From: Paraglomus occultum
Lineage: Eukaryota > Glomeromycota > Glomeromycetes > Paraglomerales > Paraglomeraceae
DNA length: 18,776 nucleotides
Direction of reading: 5' to 3'
NCBI GenBank assembly: GCA_910592205.1
Contig: CAJVPJ010000698.1
Coordinates: 1 to 18,776 of the forward strand
Position 1 is the stretch's first letter. Each line of letters begins with the position of its first letter. Below, in pieces: positions 9,630 to 18,776 of the stretch. The notes below the pieces were generated by a model. It did not search any database, was not told the origin of the DNA, and worked only from the letters and a program-made list of their open reading frames with translations. A program made the translations under genes and the position numbers.

Positions 9630-10919
9630 AACATGATACCGTAAAGAATGTGAACTGGATCATAAAAGCAATATCGGCCTGGGCAGAAATTTGATTACCT
9701 CTAAAAACGTACTACAACCAACCAGTCGATGATTTAGACTATTTAATTGTAAACCATGGTTAGACATGGTTTGTGAACAGATTAGGCAGTCGTATTGACC
9801 GAGATTATTTGGTTCTCTCGGATCTAATTTTCGTACGGTGCCGTAATTCCCACAAACGATTTACATGTAATATTTTCTTACTGTATAATTCTACTGGGTA
9901 CTGCAACAAAAAAAAAAGACCTGTCAAGCTTACGACAGTTACAGTGACCTTGTCACGAGTTCACTATTTTTTGATTGTTTGTTATACGATGACAAGTTTG
10001 GTTTTTGAGTTGAGATGATGAAATCGTTGAGAGTGAGGTGGAAGTATTCAGTGTTTCAGGAGTGTGAAATAAAATCCTCTTATCGCAGCAGTCCGTTATC
10101 AATGAACATGTAAATATTTAACCAATTCCAATAAGTGAATGCACCATTCGGCATTCTTTTCATTGGTATGATCAAATTCACAACTCTTAGACTTATAAAA
10201 CTCTTACTCTGTCTTTATATCAGAATTGTGTCTCAAAATTGTTAGAGTTTTCCATTAGATCGAAGAAAAGGGGTTTTGCTTTGTTAGGATGTACGTTTTC
10301 GGATAACAATAAAAGCCAATCTAACATCAAAAACACTTTCTCAACGAACAGCTTGGAAATTGTTATTGTAACATATGACCAACCATTGTTAGGTCTAATA
10401 TATTTTAAGTTCAGCGTCCATTGCAATTATGAATATTGTATAAAGTTCTTGTAAAAGTTTCACCCTTTCCCTAAGAATCTTTTTACGCGCATTTTTATTT
10501 TCTAAAAACTAAACCGCATATAAAAAAAAGATTGTGAACGCGTAAACGTCAGTGAAATACCGTCAGGTAAAGTAAAAGGCTTGGAGATGTCAAATTCATA
10601 AAATGCAGTTTGTACAACTTCGATCAGAGTTTAAATTATATATACGACCATAAAATGCAGAATATTAAGAAAGCAGATAGATAATTTCCAGAATTGGTAT
10701 GTCCAAATCGAAAAAACGAATAAAACCAGATCGATTATTATATCTTGTCAATACATTTGCTTGTTGTTTATTTGAAATGATTCCGATTCAATTAGTCTCG
10801 CTGAATGGTATTGTTAATTTTTAGGTACCAGTGAGATTTCACTGCATCGTTGGACTTTTCTTTTCGGAAAACCAGTTACAATTTCACGATCATAGTGACT
10901 TCTTGATCGCATCATTTGT

Positions 10920-10935
10920 ATTCTACGCGTAGAAT
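10920..10935. repeat. perfect 16-bp palindrome centred on ACGCGT
   Basis: ATTCTACGCGTAGAAT reads the same on both strands, about 185 bases before the VMA7 start. The core ACGCGT is the fungal MCB (MBF) site. It could be a dimeric factor site, or chance. Confidence 0.5.
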
Positions 10936-10991
10936 GATTGGTACGTAGCACTGTTATAAGCGCTACTATTACTACTTCAAATATAAAGCCC

Positions 10992-11009
10992 ATACTATTT
11001 GCATAGTAT
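10992..11009. repeat. short inverted repeat before VMA7
   Basis: ATACTAT and ATAGTAT are separated by TTGC, a 7-bp stem with a 4-base loop, about 110 bases before the VMA7 start. Function is unknown. Confidence 0.4.
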
Positions 11010-11011
11010 TA

Positions 11012-11021
11012 GACACGTGAC
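11012..11021. promoter_or_regulatory. E-box (CLEAR-like) GACACGTGAC upstream of VMA7
   Basis: The CACGTG core sits at 11014-11019, 99 bases before the VMA7 ATG. The ten bases differ by one from GTCACGTGAC, the CLEAR element bound by TFEB-type bHLH factors at animal V-ATPase genes. In yeast CACGTG is bound by Cbf1 and Pho4. A regulatory role here is inference. Confidence 0.45.
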
Positions 11022-11117
11022 AAAATATCTATCAACGGAGATTTTTAATTTGGATAATCATTCGCCGTGGTCGATTTAAGTTGATAATCTTACGGATCAT
11101 GTCTTCATTTCTTAATC

Positions 11118-11783
11118 ATGGCTGCAACTTACAAAGACAGAAACTTCGTAGCTGTTATCGGAGATGAGGTATTTCGAGATCATATGTACTAATTCTTTGT
11201 AGTTCGCTTCGTTCGTTCAAACCCTGTTGCTATGAAAGGACTCAGTTACGGGACTATTGTTGGCCGGTGTAGGCCATATAAATACACAACAAAAGTCAAA
11301 CTTCTTGGTTGTGGATGCTAGTAAGAATTACAAAGTCAAAATGATAGCATTTTACAATACGTCCCTCTCAGGTTTGTTAATAAATTCTCGTTAAATATAT
11401 TAGAAACACCGTTATCGAAAATAGAAGAAACCTTCATGGAGTTCACGAAAAGAAAGGATATAGCCATTGTTTTAATAAATCAGCATGTGAGTGTATCTTC
11501 TATATCATCATGGAATCTACTACAACGTACATTCTTTTCACCTTCACGGACTGAACACATATTGTAACAGATTGCTGACCTTATAAGACCGCTAGTAGAC
11601 GACTATGACCAAGCCTTTCCAACTGTTCTTGAGATTCCATCGAAGGATCATCCATACGGTAAGCAAATTTTGATTATATATATGAGAGCATATAAACAAG
11701 CTATTGATTTATTTTCCTTGTATGCATCAGATTCTGAGAAAGACAGCGTACTTAAGAGAATACAAAGGCTGTTTGGTGAATAA
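11118..11783 (+). CDS. VMA7: V-type proton ATPase subunit F, five exons
   Basis: Subunit F belongs to the central rotor stalk of the V1 sector, which couples ATP hydrolysis to proton pumping into the vacuole and other acidic compartments. Exons 11118-11168, 11239-11320, 11404-11486, 11571-11658 and 11731-11783 join without a frame break into 118 residues, the same length as yeast Vma7. Hallmarks are [74 protein letters not shown] and a final [10 protein letters not shown]. The ATG sits in ATCATGG. An AATAAA lies 34 bases after the stop. The gene is convergent with glycogen phosphorylase. Confidence 0.97.
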
Positions 11784-11817
11784 TATTGTTAGTGGACACT
11801 TTGATCATGAATGTAAA

Positions 11818-11823
11818 AATAAA
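11818..11823 (+). promoter_or_regulatory. polyadenylation signal AATAAA of VMA7
   Basis: Correct strand, 34 bases after the VMA7 stop codon. Confidence 0.45.
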
Positions 11824-12355
11824 AATATTTATTATTATATTCCGGGAAAAAGAAAATTAGAAATATTGATATGTTGCGGTCTACAGATAATGTGGAGCAC
11901 AGTACTTAGTTTAGGGCCAGAGCAGTAGTTACTCATCTGGATATTCCCGGCTTACGATTGAAAAGATGAAAAAGTTTAGCTATTATTGGTGATATCGCCC
12001 AACGAAGACGGAACGGCAAGCCTTGTTATATATTGAAAGTCTTTTACCGTTCAAGTCAACAATACCAACGTGCCACTTGCAAAGTAATTCATTATTTCAC
12101 GTCACATATTAGAAACTCAAACAAAAGTTGCTTCTCAATCTGGATGTTTGCTATCGTTATACGGCATTTATCATTGAAAAAAAAATCGATAGTTTGATAC
12201 AGCCTATAATTACAAATCGGCTTGAATATGCTTCTCCGGCAATCAAGTTTTGTCAGAACCAAGCTGAACATTTTGACAGCTAGTCTTAAGCCCAAAATAA
12301 AAGTATAAACAAAAATAACGCAACGTAAGGCTAGCAAAATCGTCTTTTGCATTAA

Positions 12356-12361
12356 TTTATT
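12356..12361 (-). promoter_or_regulatory. polyadenylation signal AATAAA of GPH1
   Basis: On the minus strand, about 60 bases after the GPH1 stop codon. Confidence 0.45.
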
Positions 12362-12419
12362 GGTTTCGTTGAGTTGATATTTTTATCAAACCGTTTTTAA
12401 TTAAAAATTGCACGTAGGC

Positions 12420-15400
12420 CTATACTTTTACTGGGATAATTCCCCAAATGCTTTCGGCATACTCCTTAATGGCGCGATCCCTGTTGATATGGGATACATG
12501 ATATTAAATAAACTGCGCACTAAACAACAGCTTCAAACTATGATTGAATAGAGATTTGATACTTACGAAGAAAACTGGCCCATGTTTGCAGTGCATAATA
12601 TACTCTTCTTAACCCAATCCTTCTCTTTCTTATAAGCTTCGTCAACGAGCTTCTGGGCATCCAGATACGATCCAAAGTCATCAGAAATAAGATAGTAGTC
12701 TTTTCCAAATGTCAAAGTGTTGATCAATGGGGCAAAGATACGCGCTTCACCGAAGCTTCCTGATTCGATGTCTTTTATTACAGCATCCAAATGTGGGTCC
12801 ATTGGGACATCACGGTATCTAAGAGATAATATAAAAGTTCATTTTACAACCTCGTATAGAGATCCCAAATAACTCAGCAAACCCAAAATACCTGTGTGCA
12901 TATCTCAAATCATCCACTTGCTCAGCCAAATGTCCAAACATGAAAATGTTGTCGTCTCCAATCTCCTCGTGAATCTCAATATTCGCCCCATCAACTGTTC
13001 CAAGAATTAATCCACAATTAAGAACAAACTTCATGTTGCTCGTTCCGGAGGCTTCGGTGCCAGCCGTGGAGATATGTTGCGAGATGTCCGAGGCAGGAAT
13101 GATTATTTCTGCTACGGAGACGTTGTAATCAGGAATGAAAATAACCTTGACAAAAGCCAATGCATCTTACTTAATGAAATGTTTCGGGTGTAACGAAAAA
13201 ATACAATATTGTGTAAAATTATTACCTTCAAAAGGTCTTGAATGGTTGAATCCTTGTTTACGACACTGGCTACACTATTTATGAGCTTTATTACGAGTTT
13301 GGCTATGTAATAGCCTGGAGCGGCTTTACCACCAAAAATCACTACACGGGGCACAACGTCGCGCATCTGCTCTGGCGACATGCTCTTAATAGTGTTATAG
13401 CGATGGATTACCCTGTATAAAGTGACAGTGAGATAATGATACTGCTAACTATGTGTAACATTCGCCATGACGTACCCAAGAATGTTCATAAATTGCCGTT
13501 TGTACTCGTGAATTCTCTTAACTTGGACGTCAAATAAAGCATTTGGATTAACGTCAACATCCACAACATCGCGAATGTATTCTGCTAATCTCACCTAAAG
13601 ATTGAACAGCTTAGTCGTTTTGATTTCGTTTTCGGTACATGAATACTGCACTTTGGAATTCTTACTTTGTTCGAGTGCTTGACAGCCATCCAGCGCCGTC
13701 TAAATTCTTTGTCATGAACAGATTCTTCGAGTTTCTTTAAAAGTGTTAGATCTTTCAACCAATCTTTATGGCCAAGAGTTTCGGTTATTAATTCGCTGAG
13801 TTTTGGATTTGCTTGGTGAAGCCATCTACAAAAAAAGAGAACCCAGGTTTAAAGATTAGGTTGCCATGGAACACGCAAATTGTTATGATAAAGACGATAT
13901 TCCTTTCTACCTTCGTGGAGTAATCCCGTTAGTCTTGTTTTCAAATTTATCTGGTCCGTAATACTTGACGAAATCTTTGAATATCTGATAAACGATAGGG
14001 TGTTAAGAACATTAATACTGTCGCAATACAATTATATAGATTATAACGTTCGTTCACTCACAGTTTCCTTGATAAGTTTTGAGTGTAGTTTAGCCACTCC
14101 GTTGACACGGTGAGAGCCTATCGTAATACTAGTGTGAATAAAGTGGTATCTACATATTTAATGCTATGTAAAGTATCTTACCGACTATTGCGAGATGAGC
14201 CATTCTATATAGATTTAAAATTTCAAAATTAGCGCAAATTTAAGTTTACTAGTCGAATCTCAAATGTCGAGTAAGGTTTACCTAACGTATTGTGGCGTGC
14301 TTTCCTCAATGATTGACAGTCTCGCGAGGAAATCGCGATCGCCGGGAGCAAATTTCTCCACTCTTTGGAGGAAAAACTATAAATGACAAAAACAATCGTA
14401 AATATCTTTGTCTTAATACGCTTTTTATGATCAACGTTCAAGACATTGCTATATATACCAAATTGAGATCAAATATAATTTGTATGTGTCTGGGCAACAA
14501 CTGACTGATCATAGGAACAGGCCACTTCTCCATAGCCTCTGGTAACACAGTATGATTAGTGAATGCGAATGTGTGGGTAACAATGTCCCATGCTGCATCC
14601 CAGTCAAGACGCTACAAAAAGTGTTTGGAGAAAATTAATCACGCGTTACGTAGTTGAAATGATAAAACCATGACACCGGACTTTGTCAAGATAGTCAACT
14701 AGCATAACGAGGACAACTCACTTCTTCATCCACAAGTATTCTTTGCAGTTCAACAATAGCAAGTGCTGGATGCGTATCTAATAAATCATAATAAGTCAGC
14801 AATAAGCAGGAAATTTTGATTTGATAAAATAACTTTTCCTACCGTTAAGTTGGATAGCAACCTAAACGAATAATGTCCAAGTAAGTTTGAAAGTACATTC
14901 TAAGCACTCCGTTCCATAATGCTTAATTGAGAATTCATAAAAAGTTACCTGATCAGGAAATTCATTCCAGTCACGCTGAGATTTTTTAAACCGACGAACT
15001 CTGCAATGTACACGACAAACGTTATCGTATAGTTCAACTCGTACACCGATATATTACTATTACAGACTCTACCCACATGTCATGCAAGCTAGCAGCAACC
15101 CAAAAATATTGTTGCTTTAATCTCAATTCCTTCCCAACCATGTGATTATCGTTAGGATAAAGCACCGCGGTCAAAAACTCTGCTTTCATTTGTTCTTGCA
15201 CAGCTTGATCATATTCTCCGGCATTAAATTTGCCGAAATCGAACTTCCTTCTTGGCTTACTATTCCACAATCTTATGTTAATACAATTCTTCACTCCGTA
15301 ACCGGGAATAGGGACATCGTATGCAACTGCTTGCACGGTTTCTCCGCCAATCCATTCATGACGAACTTTATCACCTTCCGTGATTTTGTTAACGTGACCA

Positions 15401-16504
15401 CCAAACTGTACGTCGACTACAATGTCTACGCGGGGAAGTTCCCATGGATTATCAAAATTAAGCCAGTAGTCTGGGAATTCATCTTGATAACCATCTACAA
15501 TTCTACGATATAAATTCGTCGGTTTAGAATAAGCGTCCATCCTATTGCCCATTACCGCTCAGTTCTACATACTTTTGCTGGAAAATACCATAGGTATATC
15601 TAACGCCATAACCCCAAGCAGGATAACAAAGAGTAGCCAAGGAATCCATGTAGCAAGCGGCCAGACGACCCAAACCGCCATTACCCAAAGCAGCATCAAC
15701 TTCTTGATCTAATATGTCTTCCATTTTGAAACCTAGTTCCTTGACACCCTCTAAGAAAGTACAAAGCGATCAATATGAAGTATATAAATCTCTTGTTTTG
15801 TGATAGACATGGTCGTACCGCCAAAGGAATCCTTGAGTCCGAGGTTGAGTAATGCATTATCTAACGATCTACCCAGAAGAAATTCGAGTGACAAATAATA
15901 AACGCGTTTCTGATCTCTCTCTGTATGAATCTTAGCACGATGTGTAGAGTTAGTAAAATTTTGTCTCGTGATATTGTATTACGTTACACGACTATGTATA
16001 AATAGATCTTTTTCCTTGAGCTTTCTTGCACCATTTTATTCACCTGCTGAGTTTCGTTCCAGCGCTGAATTAGACGATCTCGTACGCTGTATAGATTGAC
16101 GGATAATCGATCAGTAATTGACAGATCTTGCTATAATAATTAGCGACTAGTATTCAAATACCACATAAATTGAAGTTTTTACATACGCATGTGCTGTTGC
16201 TTGATACGCACTGAAGTTATCTACATTGTAAATTGACCTCGCCAGAGTCGTATTAACATGACGAATGAATGACTTCTGAAATGTTTCCTTATCTGAAAGG
16301 AACATTAAATAGTAGCTTTCAATATTAATAACGTCTGTGCGTTATATAAATAATGCATACAATGAACCACGTACTTATCGTCTCAGGAACAGAACACTTT
16401 TCCCATAACTCGATTACTTCTGGCCTCCATTTAGACAACTCCTTTTTCAAATCATTCGGCCCATATCCTGTAAAGGTACGCTTATGACGGCGCCTGTTCT
16501 CCAT
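12420..16504 (-). CDS. GPH1: glycogen phosphorylase, 20 exons, 851 residues
   Basis: A PLP enzyme that releases glucose-1-phosphate from glycogen in the cytosol. Exons in transcript order: 16504-16375, 16292-16187, 16086-16044, 15930-15819, 15750-15573, 15502-15077, 15000-14949, 14861-14843, 14777-14722, 14611-14459, 14376-14282, 14204-14182, 14117-14062, 13984-13911, 13825-13666, 13594-13476, 13412-13226, 13145-12892, 12818-12567, 12480-12420. They sum to 2556 nt with one open frame. Landmarks include [89 protein letters not shown] and [12 protein letters not shown]. The PLP site is [10 protein letters not shown] with Lys about residue 702. Thr12 in RTFTGY aligns with the phosphorylated Thr of yeast Gph1 (RRLTGF). 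The start is the first in-frame ATG; the frame stays open 24 codons further upstream without another ATG. Confidence 0.98.
14843..14861 (-). other. 19-nt micro-exon of GPH1
   Basis: Encodes VAIQLN plus the first base of an Asp codon, flanked by TTTAG and GTAGG. Without it the universally conserved QLNDTHP motif and the frame are lost, so it is real. Exon 14182-14204 (23 nt, MAHLAIVG) is a second micro-exon. Confidence 0.9.
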
Positions 16505-17088
16505 GTCAGAAGTTGATAGAAGTCGTGAAGTATGCCTATGAAAAGAGGACGAAGAATAACGTCTTCCTGTTGAAAGTATTTAAGCAGTCCAAACCAATCG
16601 TCATACAAAGTTACACATCATGCGATAAAGATCACGGGATAGTTTCAAAATCTGCACAATAAAAAATATTATCTCGACCAGCCAAAATAAGATATTTTAG
16701 GAAAGGAGGCGGACGGTTGCTGATATTCACAGATCATCCCACTTTTTCCCAAAAGTCTTTCCCAACACAACAGAACCAAAAAGTCTAGCCCCATCGCACT
16801 TCCCCTCGATGCGATCTAGAAACCGCTGACGTAACCATGAATACTTATGCACATGTTAACGTTGATCGTAATAAAGAGAGCGAATCACCAAAAAAAGTTC
16901 TCTTTTAGGATGTCCATTGCGCAAATAGGCGAGTTAAACAATCAGCCTTTGACAATTCATCGTTACATTGTCTTACCAAACAAACGCCAAAGAACACCTT
17001 TATACTAACCTACTATAATCATGAAGGCAAATTCCATTGATGCAGACTTTGAAGCGTTCAAATATTTAATAGTTACGGCTGTCGCTTA

Positions 17089-17102
17089 TAATGACGTCAT
17101 TA
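17089..17102. promoter_or_regulatory. CRE palindrome TAATGACGTCATTA upstream of GPH1
   Basis: A perfect 14-bp palindrome containing the full ATF/CREB site TGACGTCA, about 590 bases before the GPH1 ATG. In fungi such sites are bound by bZIP factors (Sko1, Atf1) tied to stress and PKA signalling. The link to GPH1 is inference. Confidence 0.5.
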
Positions 17103-17651
17103 AGACGGCATGATTCTTGTCGAGATACACTGTTATTTGTAATGATCCACGAAGCTTAAAACGATGGATTATTCCTGCATGTAGTGGTGAATCAACAAGT
17201 CATGTCGCATTTTAACGTACTGTCCTGTACGAAAAGCTGTCCCATGCGTTGACAACCTCTATTTAAATAGTTCTTCGGCCTGGCACAGGCAGAAACTGTA
17301 CGAGTTACTATAGATACTCTTAACGTTATTTGCTACATCTGCCAACAATGAATTGATCGCTTGGCGTATCCTTGGTTCTTCCTTCCCATCCCCATCACGT
17401 GCAAGGAACTTTTTTTTGCGAAATCGCAATTACCTAATAACGTGGTACTCTTTCATCTGATCTGACCAAATTTTCGTTTGTTCATACAGGCACTCCTACT
17501 TTCAATTTGGAAGTTGCCAAAAGTAGGAAACAATGTTTTTATAAAACGTTTCATTCTTGCCGAAGATCCAGTCCTAATAGGGCTAACACGGGACAATCTT
17601 TAAGTATAAATTTAAATAAAGTAAGCCAAACAGATTGTCAGAAGTGAAAGA

Positions 17652-17657
17652 TTTATT
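17652..17657 (-). promoter_or_regulatory. polyadenylation signal AATAAA of the Ubp2-like gene
   Basis: On the minus strand, about 150 bases after the stop codon at 17809-17811. Confidence 0.35.
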
Positions 17658-17808
17658 ATTACTTTTTACTTGATACAAATCATCCAATACATTTCAATAA
17701 ATAACGGATAGTTCAACTGAACAACAATAATTCTAAGTAAATAACAGAACCATAACATAACTGATGATTTGTAAATAACAGATATACCCGTATATATCCT
17801 TGTAATAA

Positions 17809-18776
17809 TTAGTAACGACGGCAGACAGTGTTTACTATTTCCTTGGCATCTGAACAGCAAGAATAGATAAAAAATGTTAGCTAACGATTGTTATATTACA
17901 TCTCACATGACAAATTGAGAGGACTAACCTTTTGCTCTTACATACACCATACAATATGGGTTGGCTGTTGACCCGGTGGTATCGGCAAACACTTCACTCT
18001 CCCTAACCTGCACGCGAATATATTCCCGTCAGGCGTATTGCACAATAACCGTAGCAACTAATTATCCTGCAAAGCCAATACATACCTCTGACACGTATGA
18101 ATCATTATACTTCAGCCATCGTTCGTTCTCAAAATCATATATGTATACCCAGTAATGTCCAAACGACGCTTGACCTACAAGTATAGGAAGATTACTAAGC
18201 AAATGTGCCATATTCAGATATTACACTGGCATATGTACGTTCCAGCAGACATACCACTATGTACAAACACAGCATGTATTCGATACGCGCATTCTCGCAA
18301 GTCTCTAAACTGAGATTGTAGCTTGTCCTTCTGTATACCAATCAATGACTCAGCATCTGAACACATTGAAAAGAATATAATAACAATTAGCGTCATCCAA
18401 TCGAATTAAGCATACGGGAGACGCCTATAGTGAACCGTGTGCCACATGCTCACAACGTAGACTTCATTGCGCATACTATATACCAACCTGACAAATCACG
18501 CCGGAGTTTTGACGCTTCCTTACTTATACATGATATATTTACATCGACTTCTTCTCCTAATATCGACTCTATATCTCCTTTGTGCTGATTCAGGAAATCT
18601 GTTGTATGGTTTAATAATTCGACTGATGATAAGCCGTTAAACTGAATGTACAATTAAGTTAAAAGTTAACTACAGGGACAGGATTTAACGTTCGTATATT
18701 GGATGATCGTTATACCTTACGCTCGGTAAGTTCCTTGACTTTTTCAGTTAACAGTTCGAGCTGTTGTCTCCATGAA
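17809..18776 (-). CDS. UBP2: ubiquitin carboxyl-terminal hydrolase, Ubp2/USP25/USP28 type, 3' part
   Basis: A cysteine protease that removes ubiquitin from proteins. The visible exons, in frame, are >18776-18716, 18641-18488, 18356-18255, 18174-18086, 18007-17929 and 17849-17809, encoding about 174 residues and ending VCRRY. The C-terminal half of the USP fold is clear: YRIHAVFVHSG, then FGHYWVYIYDFENERWLKYN with the catalytic His in GHYW and the Asn/Asp box at KYND, then VFADTTGSTANPYCMVYVRA. The wording HSG-x-x-x-x-GHYW-x-YI and the SEV...E-x-VF spacing match Ubp2-like rather than Ubp14-like enzymes, from memory. A helical linker (FLNQHKGDIESILGEEVDVN) precedes the fold end. The catalytic Cys box lies beyond the window. 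The same-strand neighbour GPH1 starts 1.3 kb downstream. Confidence 0.92.

Larger units (their letters stand above)
9630..11117. other. 1.5-kb spacer upstream of VMA7, no supported gene
   Basis: Frames of 81 (9773-10018 +), 71 (10239-10454 +) and 68 codons (10220-10426 -) have no recognisable motifs or convincing splice sites. TTTTCATTGGTA occurs near 10157 and also near 8719 before the previous gene, perhaps shared repeat debris. The right end holds palindromes and an E-box, listed separately. Confidence 0.4.
11784..12419. other. convergent intergenic region between VMA7 and GPH1
   Basis: Shared 3' flank of about 640 bases. The 86-codon minus-strand frame (12092-12352) starts downstream of the GPH1 stop and could be read as a hydrophobic peptide, but it has no family signal and probably overlaps the GPH1 3' end. 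The plus-strand frame 11704-11928 is a shadow of the last VMA7 exon and the AT-rich flank. Confidence 0.4.
16505..17808. promoter_or_regulatory. 1.3-kb region upstream of GPH1
   Basis: Lies between the 3' end of the Ubp2-like gene and the GPH1 start, both on the minus strand; no gene seen. It holds the CRE palindrome at 17089-17102, a CRE-like TGACGTAA at 16827-16834, one stress-element match (AGGGG on the minus strand, 16802-16806), a CACGTG at 17396-17401 and an 8-bp inverted repeat CCTACTTT/AAAGTAGG at 17495-17527. The short motifs may be chance. Confidence 0.4.

Noticed and set aside
15142-15513. 123-codon plus-strand ORF
   Set aside because: Antisense shadow of the large GPH1 exon.
16044-16130. 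Longer GPH1 exon starting at 16130
   Set aside because: It would add about 15 residues absent from phosphorylases and breaks frame with the GCGTATGT donor; the acceptor before 16086 gives the expected [10 protein letters not shown].
17961-18155. 64-codon plus-strand ORF
   Set aside because: Antisense to the last exons of the Ubp2-like gene.
1-18776. CRISPR array, bacterial operon or phage features
   Set aside because: No spaced repeats of that kind, and the intron-rich genes are plainly eukaryotic.

Overview
This is eukaryotic nuclear DNA, most likely from a fungus of the Mucoromycota and possibly an arbuscular-mycorrhizal one (Glomeromycotina). The clues are many short introns (about 40-235 nt) with GT..AG ends and CTAAC/CTAAT-type branch sites. 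The 118-residue V-ATPase subunit F and the glycogen phosphorylase have yeast-like sequences, and the ubiquitin protease tail is of Ubp2 type. A decayed gene belongs to a PD-(D/E)XK-like family that, as I recall it, is greatly expanded in such fungi. The species is inference; the gene identities rest on hand translation with reading frames checked across every splice junction.

Left part (1-3.1 kb) is accessory and decayed. It holds the tail of an unknown reading frame (2-145 +), a broken DDE transposase (389-669 +), a broken fragment with coding-like stretches in several frames (1024-1472 -), and a PD-(D/E)XK-like pseudogene (1819-3093 -). An unrecognised coiled-coil-like gene in five exons follows (3208-4111 -), then about 1 kb without a supported gene.

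Middle part (5.1-11.8 kb) is on the + strand. It contains SF3B2/CUS1, a U2 snRNP SF3b subunit, in 13 exons with a one-base frame problem at an A10 run; a 67-bp tandem duplication; an unrecognised 164-residue protein with a C-terminal CX2CX6HX2H motif; 1.5 kb of spacer; and VMA7 (V-ATPase subunit F) in five exons.

Right part (12.4-18.8 kb) is on the - strand. Glycogen phosphorylase (GPH1) has 20 exons that join into one 851-codon frame, including micro-exons of 19 and 23 nt, and is convergent with VMA7. Upstream lies a 1.3-kb region with a perfect CRE palindrome, then the 3' end of a Ubp2/USP28-like deubiquitinase that runs off the window.

The intact genes are unrelated housekeeping functions (splicing, vacuole acidification, glycogen breakdown, deubiquitination), so no operon-like logic is implied. 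I found no clear new multi-gene system. The best candidates for novelty are the two unrecognised small genes, the decayed nuclease-like family, and a duplicated motif in SF3B2.
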